Positions 24,024 through 32,800 of a DNA stretch of 36,388 nt are shown piece by piece (within the stretch, counting starts at the first letter, position 1; each line of letters begins with the position of its first letter). A model generated the notes under the pieces. That model did no database searches and was not told the origin of the DNA. It saw only the letters and a list, made by a program, of their open reading frames with translations. Location of the stretch: positions 1 to 36,388 of the forward strand of contig VXQO01000033.1 of the NCBI GenBank assembly GCA_009838975.1, read 5' to 3'. The stretch comes from Gemmatimonadota bacterium (lineage in GTDB: Bacteria; Gemmatimonadota; Gemmatimonadetes; Longimicrobiales; Gaopeijiaceae). The position numbers and the translations under genes are program-made.

Positions 24024-24989
24024 ATGAGCCAGGACGACACCCGCATCTCCGAGGAGAAGGCACGTACGCTCTGGCGCCGGGCGGCCGAGTTGCAGGCCGA
24101 GGCCGCTCGACGCCTCGAAGAGCGTTCAAGGCAGCTGGCTCCACGGGGGCAGGCTGCCGATACGGGGGAGGTCGAAGGGTACCAACTGGCCGACGTGCGG
24201 GCAGCCGCCGAGGAAGCCGGGATTTCGCCCGAGTTCGTTGATCACGCGCTGGCGGAATCTCGCAGCCGGGACCTGGCCGAAGGTGCTCAGGCCCGGCCAT
24301 CACCGATGGCGGCGCGTTTCCTGGGCCACCCGCCGCTTACTCTGGAGGTTTCCCGGGTGATCCGCGCACCGGCCGAGGAGGTCTACGCAGCCATGCAACG
24401 GATCCTCCCGGCACGCCCGTTTCGCCTCAGTCTCACCGATCACTACGGAGCCGATCCCCTCGACGGAGGCGTGCTGGCATTCAACGTTCCCGCCTACTCG
24501 TACACGGCATCTCCGGCGGACCAGTCGTTCGCTTACGAGATGGCCTGGGCCAACCTCAAGCAGGTGCTCTTCAGCCTCCGGCGCCTGGACACCAAACCGC
24601 CCGCGACCGAGTTGACTGTTCAGGGGAGCCTGATTCACAGCCACAAGCTCAACCTGTGGTTCGGGGGCAGCATTTCGGGGGTGCTCGCGTCGTTGAGCGG
24701 AGTCGTTGGCGGCTTCGCGGGCGGGGCCGCGGGCGGCGCCCTCGGTATCGGGGGTTTCGCGGCCGGTACGGCGGTGGCGGGCTTCCTGGCCGGTGCAGCA
24801 GCGGTCGGGGGGCTGGCGATGCTGGGCTGGCGCGCGGTGTATCGCTACGCGTTGCGCCGCAGCGAGAAGGCGATCCGGGACCTGATCGGCTCAATAGCCG
24901 TCGACATCGAAACGGGTGGCGGCTTTTCGAGCCCGAAACCTCTACCGAACCCGCTCAGGGGCTTCCTTCGGGAGGGCCCGGAGGCGTAA
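24024..24989 (+). CDS. coiled-coil, SRPBCC-like and glycine-zipper membrane protein
   Basis: A 321-residue protein of unknown function. Residues 8-40 form a charged helix, probably a coiled coil. Residues 52-80 (GYQLADVRAAAEEAGISPEFVDHAL) form a small helical unit. Residues about 105-205 look like an SRPBCC/START-type sheet domain (VIRAPAEEVYAAMQRILPA at its start). Residues 214-268 are a Gly/Ala-rich hydrophobic hairpin (glycine zipper), followed by a basic stretch YRYALRRSEK. No signal peptide. The start is ATG 24024; the frame upstream runs antisense through the Asp-box gene and is spurious. It is divergent from that gene with an 87-base gap and ends 3 bases from the convergent amidase. 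A membrane stress role is a guess. Confidence 0.75.
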   Translation: MSQDDTRISEEKARTLWRRAAELQAEAARRLEERSRQLAPRGQAADTGEVEGYQLADVRAAAEEAGISPEFVDHALAESRSRDLAEGAQARPSPMAARFLGHPPLTLEVSRVIRAPAEEVYAAMQRILPARPFRLSLTDHYGADPLDGGVLAFNVPAYSYTASPADQSFAYEMAWANLKQVLFSLRRLDTKPPATELTVQGSLIHSHKLNLWFGGSISGVLASLSGVVGGFAGGAAGGALGIGGFAAGTAVAGFLAGAAAVGGLAMLGWRAVYRYALRRSEKAIRDLIGSIAVDIETGGGFSSPKPLPNPLRGFLREGPEA

Positions 24990-24992
24990 CGG

Positions 24993-26867
24993 TCAGGGTC
25001 GTTCCCGAGGGGTGAGGCTGCGGTGGTCGAAGCCGCGGCTGGTGTGGATCAGCAGCTCGAGGTCACCGGTCATGATGTCTTGCAGGAGTCTGGTGGACAG
25101 TTCAACCGCACCGGTGATGTCCGGCTCTTCGGGGCCGCCGAGGCGCAGGACGACCACCGGGCCGTCCTCGGCGGAGGTGCGGCGCAGAACAATGCCGTAG
25201 ACGTCAGCGGGTGCGATGTCCGAGATCGCGATGCGGTAGGACAGCGTGCCGGTGGGGAGGTCCACGGCCATGACGGCGTCGACGCCGTCGCCGCTGGGGG
25301 GATCGGTTGCGAGCTGGACCGGCGGTGGGACGGCGCCGTTTGCCAGGGGTGGGGTGCGGAGGGGGGCGCGCCGCTTCGGGTGGGCGGCCTCGTAGGCGAA
25401 CGCGAACGCGACGAGGCGGGCGTCGTCGAGCGAGCGGCCCAGCAGTTCCAGGCCGACCGGGAGGCCGCCGTCGGTGAAGCCGGCGGGGATGGTGAGCGCG
25501 GGGAGGCCGGTGTGGGCGCTCAGGAAGCAGGTGGCGCCGGTGGGCGCCGCGCCGATCAGGGCGGTCTCCTGCCGCATGGTGGGGTAGGCGAGCGCGTCCA
25601 GGTCTTCCCGGTCGAGGAAGTCGACGACCGCCGCCGTGAGGGCGCGCCGCCGTTCCATGGTCTCGGTGAGCTCGGGGGAGTCACGCGTGGCGCGTGCGTT
25701 GCGGCGGCGGAAGTTGCCGTCGAGCGCCTCGTGATGGAGGCCCGCGGCGAGGATCTCTTCAAGCGTCGCGACCGGCGCGTCGGGCACCCCGGCCAGGTAG
25801 TCCATCAGGTCGAACTTGAACTCGAAGTCGATCAGGCCGGTGTTGGAGAGCAGCTCGTCCATGTCGGGGATTTCGACGTCCAGGACCGTCGCGCCGAGGG
25901 CTTCCATCTCGGCGAGGGCGTCGCGAATCACGCCCGTTACCGTCCCCGGGCTTCCCTGCTCCGGCACCCACGCCTCCAGAACGCCGATGCGGGCGCCGTC
26001 CAGGGCGTCCGGGTCGAGCGCGGCCCGGAAGTTCGGCGTTTCGTGCCCCTCGAGGATGGCTGTGGCGGGGTCGGCGGGATCACGCCCCACCGTGGCATCC
26101 AGCGCGATCACGAGATCGGTCACCGTGCGGGCCAGCGGTCCGCCCGTGTCCTGCGAATGCGACAGCGGCAGAATCCCGTCGATGCTGGACAGGCCCTTCG
26201 TCGGCCGCAGCCCGAAGAGGTTGTGAACGGAGGCGGGGATCCGGATAGAGCCGCAGGTGTCGCTGCCCCACGCCACGGCTGCGAAGCTGGCCGCAACCGC
26301 CGCACCCGTCCCGCCCGAACTGCCGCCCGGATTGCGCGCCGGATCATACGGATTGCGCGTCTGACCGCCCAGCGAGCTGATCGTGGTGATTCCGGCCGCG
26401 AGTTCGTGCAGGTTCGTCTTCCCCAGGATCACGGCGCCCGCATCGAGAAGGCGTTGCACCTGAAACGCGTTATCGACCGGGCGGAGGCCCGCGAGCGCCA
26501 AACTCGACCCGGTGGTCGGCATCCAGTCCATGTCGTAGTTGTCCTTCATGAGGACCGGGATGCCGTGCATGGGGCCGCGAATCGTTCCCGCAGCCCGCTC
26601 CGCGTCCAGCACCGCTGCCTGCTCCCGCGCGAGCAGATTCAGCCGGATGATGGTGTTGAGCGCCGGGCCCGCACGGTCGTAGGCCGTGATGCGGGCCAGG
26701 TAGAGGTCGACGAGCTGCGCGGAGGTAACGCGACCGTCGTCCAGCGCGGCCTGCAGGTCGGCGATCGATGCATCGGCGACCTCGAAGTCGGTGTCGGTAG
26801 CGGACCTCGGGGGTCCGCACGCGGAGGCCATCGCGAGGAGGGCGACGAGAGCAGGGCGCAGAAGCAT
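24993..26867 (-). CDS. amidase lipoprotein with C-terminal CHRD-like domain
   Basis: A 624-residue amidase-signature enzyme. The lipobox MASAC (Cys17) predicts a lipoprotein. The catalytic Lys is in PVLMKDN (Lys108), the cis-Ser in GGSSGGT (about 183-184), and the nucleophile in GSDTCGSIR (Ser207), where most relatives have GTDTGGS; the Cys there is unusual. The amidase domain ends near 520. The last 100 residues (VDLPTGTLSYRI, EDGPVVVLRL, ELLIHT) resemble a CHRD domain, a small beta fold of secreted proteins, though the usual His motif is replaced by VYGIVLRR. It begins 3 bases after the DUF3667 stop, so the two are one operon. The substrate is unknown. Confidence 0.86.
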   Translation of the reverse strand: MLLRPALVALLAMASACGPPRSATDTDFEVADASIADLQAALDDGRVTSAQLVDLYLARITAYDRAGPALNTIIRLNLLAREQAAVLDAERAAGTIRGPMHGIPVLMKDNYDMDWMPTTGSSLALAGLRPVDNAFQVQRLLDAGAVILGKTNLHELAAGITTISSLGGQTRNPYDPARNPGGSSGGTGAAVAASFAAVAWGSDTCGSIRIPASVHNLFGLRPTKGLSSIDGILPLSHSQDTGGPLARTVTDLVIALDATVGRDPADPATAILEGHETPNFRAALDPDALDGARIGVLEAWVPEQGSPGTVTGVIRDALAEMEALGATVLDVEIPDMDELLSNTGLIDFEFKFDLMDYLAGVPDAPVATLEEILAAGLHHEALDGNFRRRNARATRDSPELTETMERRRALTAAVVDFLDREDLDALAYPTMRQETALIGAAPTGATCFLSAHTGLPALTIPAGFTDGGLPVGLELLGRSLDDARLVAFAFAYEAAHPKRRAPLRTPPLANGAVPPPVQLATDPPSGDGVDAVMAVDLPTGTLSYRIAISDIAPADVYGIVLRRTSAEDGPVVVLRLGGPEEPDITGAVELSTRLLQDIMTGDLELLIHTSRGFDHRSLTPRERP

Positions 26868-26870
26868 GGG

Positions 26871-28118
26871 TCAGGCAGTCAGGAACAGGACGACCGTAGT
26901 CAGGGGACTTACGATCGTGGAGTACAGGATAGCCAGCACGAACGCCTTGAAGAGGGTGACGAACCAGCCGTTCCCGTAGAAGCGGCGCAGGGCGATGATC
27001 GGGTAGGCCACGACCGCCAGTCCGAGGATTCCCTGGGTCCACCCCTGCCCGGCCGCACCCATCGGTGTGATCGACGCGATCAGCATGAGGGTGACAATCA
27101 TGAACAGGAACGAGTGGACATGCATGCCGAAGATGAGGTGCTCGATGTAGTACCGCTTCTGGCGCCAGTAGAGCACGGCGAGGATCAGCGCGTACACGGG
27201 CAGCAGGAAGAACATGGCAATCGAAAGGTTGCCGACGATCCGTTCGAAGAAGGCGTCCGGGTCGTGCAGCAGGTCGACGGCGCTGTTCAGGAACATCCTC
27301 GCCAGGAAGCCGCGGGATGTTGGCAGAACGACAGCAGCGCGGTCGGGTGGGTCCCCGGCGACAGTCCCGGCCGTCTGCACCGTACTGTCGACGCCCGGCG
27401 GGGCGTCCTCCGCCGGCGCTGGATCCGCTTGCCGTCCGCCCACCGGCGACGGCCGAGTTTCGGAGTCGAAGGCCGCGGCCAGAATAGCGAGGGCGACCTG
27501 CGTGCCCCTCGCCGACTCGCGTCTGAGCAGATCGTCCAGCTTGCCGTGCTGGGAAGGCTCCAGGTTCGCCCTAAGCGCTGCAATCCCGGACTCGCTGATC
27601 TCCATCGACACCGGTACGTCCTCGCCGTCGATCTGCAGCTGTAATCCCGGCACGATGGCCTGCAGAGAATCCATCGCGGCCTGCAGGGAATCCATCACCT
27701 CCCCGGGGATCTCGGCGAGGCTTGAAGATGGATCCAGGTCCAGCTCCTCCTCGAGCGGGTTGGGAAGTCGCGACGTCACCAGCGACATCGTGAGGAAGAA
27801 GATCACGCTGGTGAAGAGGTAGAGCCGCACCGGCGTCATGTAGCGTGCGCGCCGGTTACAGGAGAACTCGGTCGACAGGCTGCCGGGCTTGAGAAGCAAG
27901 AGCTTGAGTGTCTGCGCGAGGCGACCGTCGAACTCGAACGACTCGCGCACCAACTCGCCCAGCACGGGGAAGAGGGACCGCGTGTAGGTGCGGTCGTTCT
28001 GGCCGCACTGCGAGCAGAAGCGGTCCGCACGCGGGCGTCCGCAGTTCTCGCACAGTGCTTTGTCGGCGTTGGCGCCGGACGTGACTTCGGCGGTTGGCTC
28101 GTTGCTGGCTTCGGTCAT
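26871..28118 (-). CDS. DUF3667 zinc-ribbon membrane protein (copy A)
   Basis: A 415-residue protein. A zinc ribbon with CENC and CSQC (Cys23, 26, 35, 38) opens the protein. The DUF3667 signature follows (FDGRLAQTLKLLLLKPG, then FSCNRRARYMTPVRLYLF), leading into the first membrane segment. A long variable acidic region (about 115-280) comes next, then three or four hydrophobic segments, including FFLLPVYALILAVLYW followed by RQKRYYIEHL, a conserved basic loop. Function is not known for this family. It lies upstream of, and 3 bases from, the amidase. Just upstream is a broken copy of the same family. A second intact copy lies at 35285. Confidence 0.85.
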   Translation of the reverse strand: MTEASNEPTAEVTSGANADKALCENCGRPRADRFCSQCGQNDRTYTRSLFPVLGELVRESFEFDGRLAQTLKLLLLKPGSLSTEFSCNRRARYMTPVRLYLFTSVIFFLTMSLVTSRLPNPLEEELDLDPSSSLAEIPGEVMDSLQAAMDSLQAIVPGLQLQIDGEDVPVSMEISESGIAALRANLEPSQHGKLDDLLRRESARGTQVALAILAAAFDSETRPSPVGGRQADPAPAEDAPPGVDSTVQTAGTVAGDPPDRAAVVLPTSRGFLARMFLNSAVDLLHDPDAFFERIVGNLSIAMFFLLPVYALILAVLYWRQKRYYIEHLIFGMHVHSFLFMIVTLMLIASITPMGAAGQGWTQGILGLAVVAYPIIALRRFYGNGWFVTLFKAFVLAILYSTIVSPLTTVVLFLTA

Positions 28119-28127
28119 GGCCGCAAC

Positions 28128-28290
28128 CTAGAATGACGCCGGGTCGTGCGGCAATCCGCCCGGACCGTCCAGCGCCGCTCCCTCCTCCTCTGATCGGAAG
28201 AACAGAAAGCTGGAGATGAGGTAGAATCCTGATCGGGGCCACGTGGCGGGCCCGTCGGTACCGTGAGAACTCGCGGGTTAGGCTATCCAA
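28128..28290 (-). pseudogene. frameshifted DUF3667 remnant
   Basis: From 28290 the minus strand encodes DSLTREFSRYRRARHVAPIR, which lines up with the DUF3667 segment in both intact copies (compare STEFSCNRRARYMTPVR). After one extra base (28227) the homology continues in the next frame as FYLISSFLFF, matching RLYLFTSVIFFL, and runs to a TAG at 28128-28130, only 9 bases upstream of copy A. The zinc ribbon and the rest of the protein are missing. It is therefore a decayed fragment of a third family member. The alignment was made by eye. Confidence 0.7.
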
Positions 28291-28385
28291 TTGAGATGGT
28301 GCCAGAGTGGGCTTTCGGACGGGCGGTTGGTGACGGATTTCGGCGTTGGCTCAGTCCCCAACTACCGGTCGATAGTCACTCCCGC

Positions 28386-29096
28386 TCATGGGCTGATACC
28401 GATCCCACTTGCCACGCATTTCGATGAGAACTCGCTGTTTCGAAGGGGCCAGGGAGGATTCACCCGCACCACATGGGCACCGTAGTCGCGAGGCTTCTCG
28501 GTCACGGCCATTACGAGGTCGGTAACCAGGTATCTTGGTGCCCAGCCGATCATGTGGTAGTCGGTCGTCTGGATCTGGATCGCGAATCGCGTGCGCGGGT
28601 TGGTCAACTCCAGGGTGAGATAGAGCTTGTCTCCTTGGGACAGCCCCTGCAGACGCTCCTGAGCTGCAGAATTGACGTACCGCCAACCATGCAGGAAGAA
28701 ACGACACTTGAACGATCCGTCAGGAGCCTTCATGAGTTTCGGAAAGACTTCGTAGGCGTCCGTAGCACGGTATCCACCGTTGGTCGCCAGAATCTCAAAG
28801 GGGTCCGCCTCGAGCGGAAGATCGAGCCTTCGAAGATAGTCTTCCCGACCCGAGCGCCCAGGATTGATCACCCGATTCCTGAATAGCGGAAACAGGCGCG
28901 TGGCACGGTAGTCCCCGTCCAACTCTGGGAACTCGACCAATAGTGGGAACCCTGCTTCGGACTGTGCACGCTCGGCTCCACCGGTGTAACGGAATCTATA
29001 GGAGGTTTGCCCGAGATCCGCATCCAGTCGTCCGATCGGAAACCACTCTCGACTGTTCCCTTTGTCCTGCCATGCGAGAAACAAGCTCTTGCTCAT
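28386..29096 (-). CDS. HIRAN-domain protein with HipA-N1-like N-terminus
   Basis: A 236-residue protein with no signal peptide. The N-terminal half (WFPIGRL, YRFRYTGG, GFPLLVEFPEL, LFPLFRNRV) resembles the small N-terminal subdomain of HipA kinases. Residues about 130-215 (FFLHGWRYVN, LQGLSQGDKLYLTLELTNP, IGWAPRYLVTDLV) match a HIRAN domain, known elsewhere as a DNA-end-binding module. ATG 29096 overlaps the stop of the upstream kinase frame (ATGA at 29093-29096), so the pair was translationally coupled. A separate HipA-N-like protein next to a HipA-like kinase recalls the split HipBST arrangement, but the HIRAN fusion differs. It looks intact while its kinase partner is broken. Confidence 0.75.
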   Translation of the reverse strand: MSKSLFLAWQDKGNSREWFPIGRLDADLGQTSYRFRYTGGAERAQSEAGFPLLVEFPELDGDYRATRLFPLFRNRVINPGRSGREDYLRRLDLPLEADPFEILATNGGYRATDAYEVFPKLMKAPDGSFKCRFFLHGWRYVNSAAQERLQGLSQGDKLYLTLELTNPRTRFAIQIQTTDYHMIGWAPRYLVTDLVMAVTEKPRDYGAHVVRVNPPWPLRNSEFSSKCVASGIGISP

Positions 29097-29646
29097 GAGG
29101 TCAGCTCCAGCAGTTGGTCCCGATTGCAGGCCATCAGCTTGATCGCAAACGCTCGTTCTCGTGGTGCCGATCCGTGTTCCCGATCACCGCGTCCAGGACA
29201 ACGTATTTGGCAAACTGCCTTCTATTCTTCTCGGCAGCCTGCCGCGTCTTGAAAACTCGCTCAAACGATGTCCAGATATTCTCGAATGAATGATCCGACT
29301 GCCCGAATCGGATGTTCGGGTCGTACTCCGCCACTGTCCATTCCATGATCTGGTTGCCGTGAACGAGTTCTTGGTCCTCGGAAACGAACGATTTCGACGC
29401 TGATCCTCGGTGCTCCTCGAACTGCGCGAGTTCGACCGCGGCATGAGTGATTCCAAGCACTTTCGCCACCTCAGCCGCGATCTTCTCGGCCCAGTGTTCA
29501 CCGGTCCTCGCTCGCGGATGTTTGAAGAGCCATTCCTTCTCGCCATCTCCCGGCTTCCGATACCAGAATTTCTCCTTCGTGCCCATGTCTTCATCATCGA
29601 GCACCCACGCAGGCTCGACCTGAATGATCGGATAGCTGTCTGACAT
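29093..29646 (-). pseudogene. HipA-like kinase with an internal out-of-frame deletion
   Basis: From ATG 29646 the frame encodes a HipA-like kinase N-lobe and start of the C-lobe: WLFKHPR (likely ATP-binding Lys), GEHWAEKIAAEVAKVLGI, ELVHGNQIM, and the catalytic loop VIGNTDRHHEN. Six codons later it ends at TGA 29134-29136. In a second frame the DNA continues as ERAFAIKLMACNRDQLL and stops at 29093-29095, overlapping the next ATG, which looks like the true C-terminus. About 100-150 residues of the usual C-lobe, including the DFG-like metal-binding region, are missing between the two. I infer a deletion that also shifted the frame. No HipB-like gene is visible. No clear Shine-Dalgarno precedes 29646; the longer frame to 29706 is less likely. 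Confidence 0.75.
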
Positions 29647-29686
29647 GTGTCTCAGCGGGTCAACGACTCGTTCTCTGTGCGTTCGA

Positions 29687-29723
29687 GCACCGTAGCACCT
29701 AACCAAGTGTCGGGCTACGGTGC
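29687..29723. promoter_or_regulatory. inverted repeat upstream of the HipA-like kinase
   Basis: GCACCGTAGC (29687-29696) and GCTACGGTGC (29714-29723) form a perfect 10-base inverted repeat with 17 bases between, centred about 60 bases upstream of the kinase start. Spaced inverted repeats are typical operators of HipB-type regulators, but no hipB lies here. A TTGACG on the minus strand near 29741 could be a -35. The rest of the 244-base divergent gap (29647-29890) shows nothing else definite. Confidence 0.45.
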
Positions 29724-29890
29724 CGCCACTCTAACAACTCCGTCAAACAAACCATCATCGAAACCTTGCACGTGGCTACAACTGGGTAAGCCCCCCCTCC
29801 TTGCGGCCACCATCCCCGCGCGGTCCATTTCCACCTCACGCGGCGCCCCGCCCCACCGCCGCATCTGACCCTGCAAACCAGGCCGCACCC

Positions 29891-32800
29891 ATGTCCCGCA
29901 CCACGACGCGACCCATGTTCGACCACCTCGCCCGCGCAACCTTCGCCGCCCTCATCCCCGCCGCCGCGCTTGCGGCGCTCGCCGCCACCCCGCAGGGCGC
30001 GACCGCCCAGGCCGCGCAGGCCGACATCGCCCTCATCACACAAGCCACCCAGGGGCTCGCGCTTCGCGAAATCGGCCCGGCGCTGATGGGTGGGCGCATC
30101 GCGGACATCGCGGTACACCCGGGCGACCCCGCGACCTGGTACATCGCGGTCGGGTCCGGCGGTGTCTGGAAGACCACGAATTCCGGCATCACCTGGACGC
30201 CCGTCTTCGACGACCAGCCGTCGTACTCGATCGGCACGGTCGCCATCGACCCCTCCGACCCGGACGTCGTGTGGGTCGGCACCGGCGAGAACGTCAGCGG
30301 GCGCCACGTAGCGTGGGGCGATGGCGTCTACGGAAGCCGTGACGGCGGCCGCACATGGACGCACGCCGGACTGGCCGCCTCCGAACACATCGGCAAGATC
30401 CTGGTCGATCCGCGCGACGGGCACACCGTATTCGTGGCAGCCGAGGGTCCGCTCTGGTCAGCCGGGGGCGAGCGCGGCCTCTACCGCACTGAAGACGGCG
30501 GCGACACCTGGGACGCCGTCCTCACCGTCGACGAGAACACGGGCGTGACCGACGTGGAGTTCGATCCCGTCGACCCGGACATCATGTACGCGGCCACCTA
30601 CGAGCGCCGCCGCACCGTCTGGTCGCTGCTGGCCGGCGGCCCGGGCTCCGGCATCCACAAGTCCACCGACGGCGGACGCACCTGGCGCGAGGTCACCGCC
30701 GGCCTGCCGACCGCCGACATGGGCAAGATCGGCATCGACGTCTCCGGCGCCGACCGCAACATCGTCTACGCCACCATCGAAGGCGGACCAAACGACCGCG
30801 GCTTCTACCGCTCCACCGACCGGGGCGAGAGCTGGGAGCGCCGCAATTCCTACATCTCGGGCGGCACCGGGCCGCACTACTACCAGGAGATCGAGGCCTC
30901 GCCGCACGACCCCGACCTCGTCTACCAGATGGACGTCTTCATCCACGTCACCCGCGACGGCGGCGCCACCTTCGCCGAGCTGGGGACCGGGCGCGAGAAG
31001 CACAGCGACAACCACGCGCTCTGGATCGATCCCGCCAACGGCCGCCACATGCTCGCCGGCACCGACGCGGGCCTCTACGAGACCTTCGACCAGGGCACGA
31101 CCTGGCGGCACTTCCCCAACACGCCGATCTCGCAGTTCTACAAGCTCGCGCTCGACAACGCGGAGCCCTTCTACAACATCCTCGGCGGGGCGCAGGACCT
31201 GGGCACGCTGCACGGGCCGTCGCGCACGATGAACCTGGAGGGCGTCCGCAACCGCGACTGGTACGCCCCGCTGGGTGCGGACGGGTACGCAGCCGCCTTC
31301 GACCCGACCGATGGGCAGATCGCCTACATCCAGTCCCAGCAGGGTAATCTCCAGCGAGTCAACCTGCACAACCACGAACTCATCAACATCCGCCCGCTGC
31401 CGGCTCCCGGGGATCCGCCCGAGCGCTGGAACTGGGACTCGCCCGTGATCGCCAGCCCCCACGCCGAGGGCCGCATCTACTACGCGTCCCAGCGCGTCTG
31501 GCGGAGCGACGACCGCGGCAACTCCTGGACCGCCGTAAGCGGCGACCTCACCCGCAACGACAACCGCTACGAGCTGCCGATGGCCGGGCGCGTCCGCAGC
31601 GTCGACGCGCTCTACGGCAACACGGCCATGTCCTGGTACTCGACCATCTCCGCGATCACCGAGTCGCCGCTCGACGACGGTGTCCTCTACGCGGGCACCG
31701 ACGATGGGCTCGTGCAGGCGACCGAGGACGGCGGCGCAACCTGGCGCCAGGCCGCTCCCCTGCCCGGCGTCTCCGAGCGCGCCTTCATGAACGACATCAA
31801 GGCGTCCCAGCACGACGCCGCCACCGTCTTCGTCGTCGCCGACAACCACAAGGAGGGCGACTACACCCCCTACCTCTTCGAGAGCAACGACCACGGCCGC
31901 ACCTGGCGCTCCATCGCCGGAGACCTGCCCGACGGCATCATCCTCTGGTCGATCGAGCAGGACCACGCCGACCCCGATCTGCTCTTCGCCGGCGCCGAGA
32001 GCGGCATCCATTTCACACTCAACGGCGGCGCCAACTGGATCAAGCTGGGCGCGGGCGCACCCACGATCTCGTTCCGAGACCTGGAGATCCAGCGCCGCGA
32101 CAATGATCTGGTGGGAGCAACCTTCGGCCGTGGCTTCTACATCCTCGACGACTACACGCCCCTGAGAGACATGGCCGACGGTGCGCTTGCCGCGGGAGCG
32201 GTCCTGTTCCCCGTGCGGGACGCCTGGTGGTACATACCCAACGCCCCGTTGCAGGCACCGGGTCAGCCGACCCTGGGCACGACCTCGTACGTCGCGCCCA
32301 ACCCCGAGTTCGGAGCCACCTTCACCTACTGGCTGGAGGACGCGCCCGAGACAGCACGCGCGGAGCGGCGCGACGCGGAGCGTGCGGCGGCCGAGCGCGG
32401 CGAGGACATCGCGTTCCCCGGCTACGATGCCCTGCGGGCCGAAGCGCTGGAGAGCGGGCCGCGCGTGGCGCTGCTGGTGCGCGACGGCGCCGGCGACCCG
32501 GTGCGGCGCGTCATGGGCCCCGCCACCGAGGGCCTCCACCGCGTCACGTGGGACCTGCGCCGCCCCGCCCCCGACCCCGTCAACCTCGCGACGCCGGGCT
32601 TCACGCCCCCGTGGGCGGGCACGCCGCAAGGCCCCCTGGCGCCGCCGGGCGACTACACGGTCGAGATGGCGCTGATCACCGAGACCGGTGTCGAGCGGGT
32701 CGGCGATCCGCAGCCGTTCACCGTGAAGCCCGTCCCCAACATCGACGCGACGACGGACTTCACGGCCGCGATGGCCTTCGCGGAGGAGACCGCCGACCTG

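Noticed and set aside
22026-24989. 987-codon plus-strand open frame
   Set aside because: Only its last 321 codons (from 24024) are a gene; the rest is antisense to the Asp-box gene and has low-complexity, Arg/Val/His-rich shadow composition.
25023-27644. 873-codon plus-strand open frame
   Set aside because: Antisense to the amidase and DUF3667 genes; no motif or signal in it.
29647-29706. Upstream 20-residue extension of the HipA-like frame
   Set aside because: Family similarity starts at MSDSYPIIQ, and the extension overlaps the operator-like inverted repeat.
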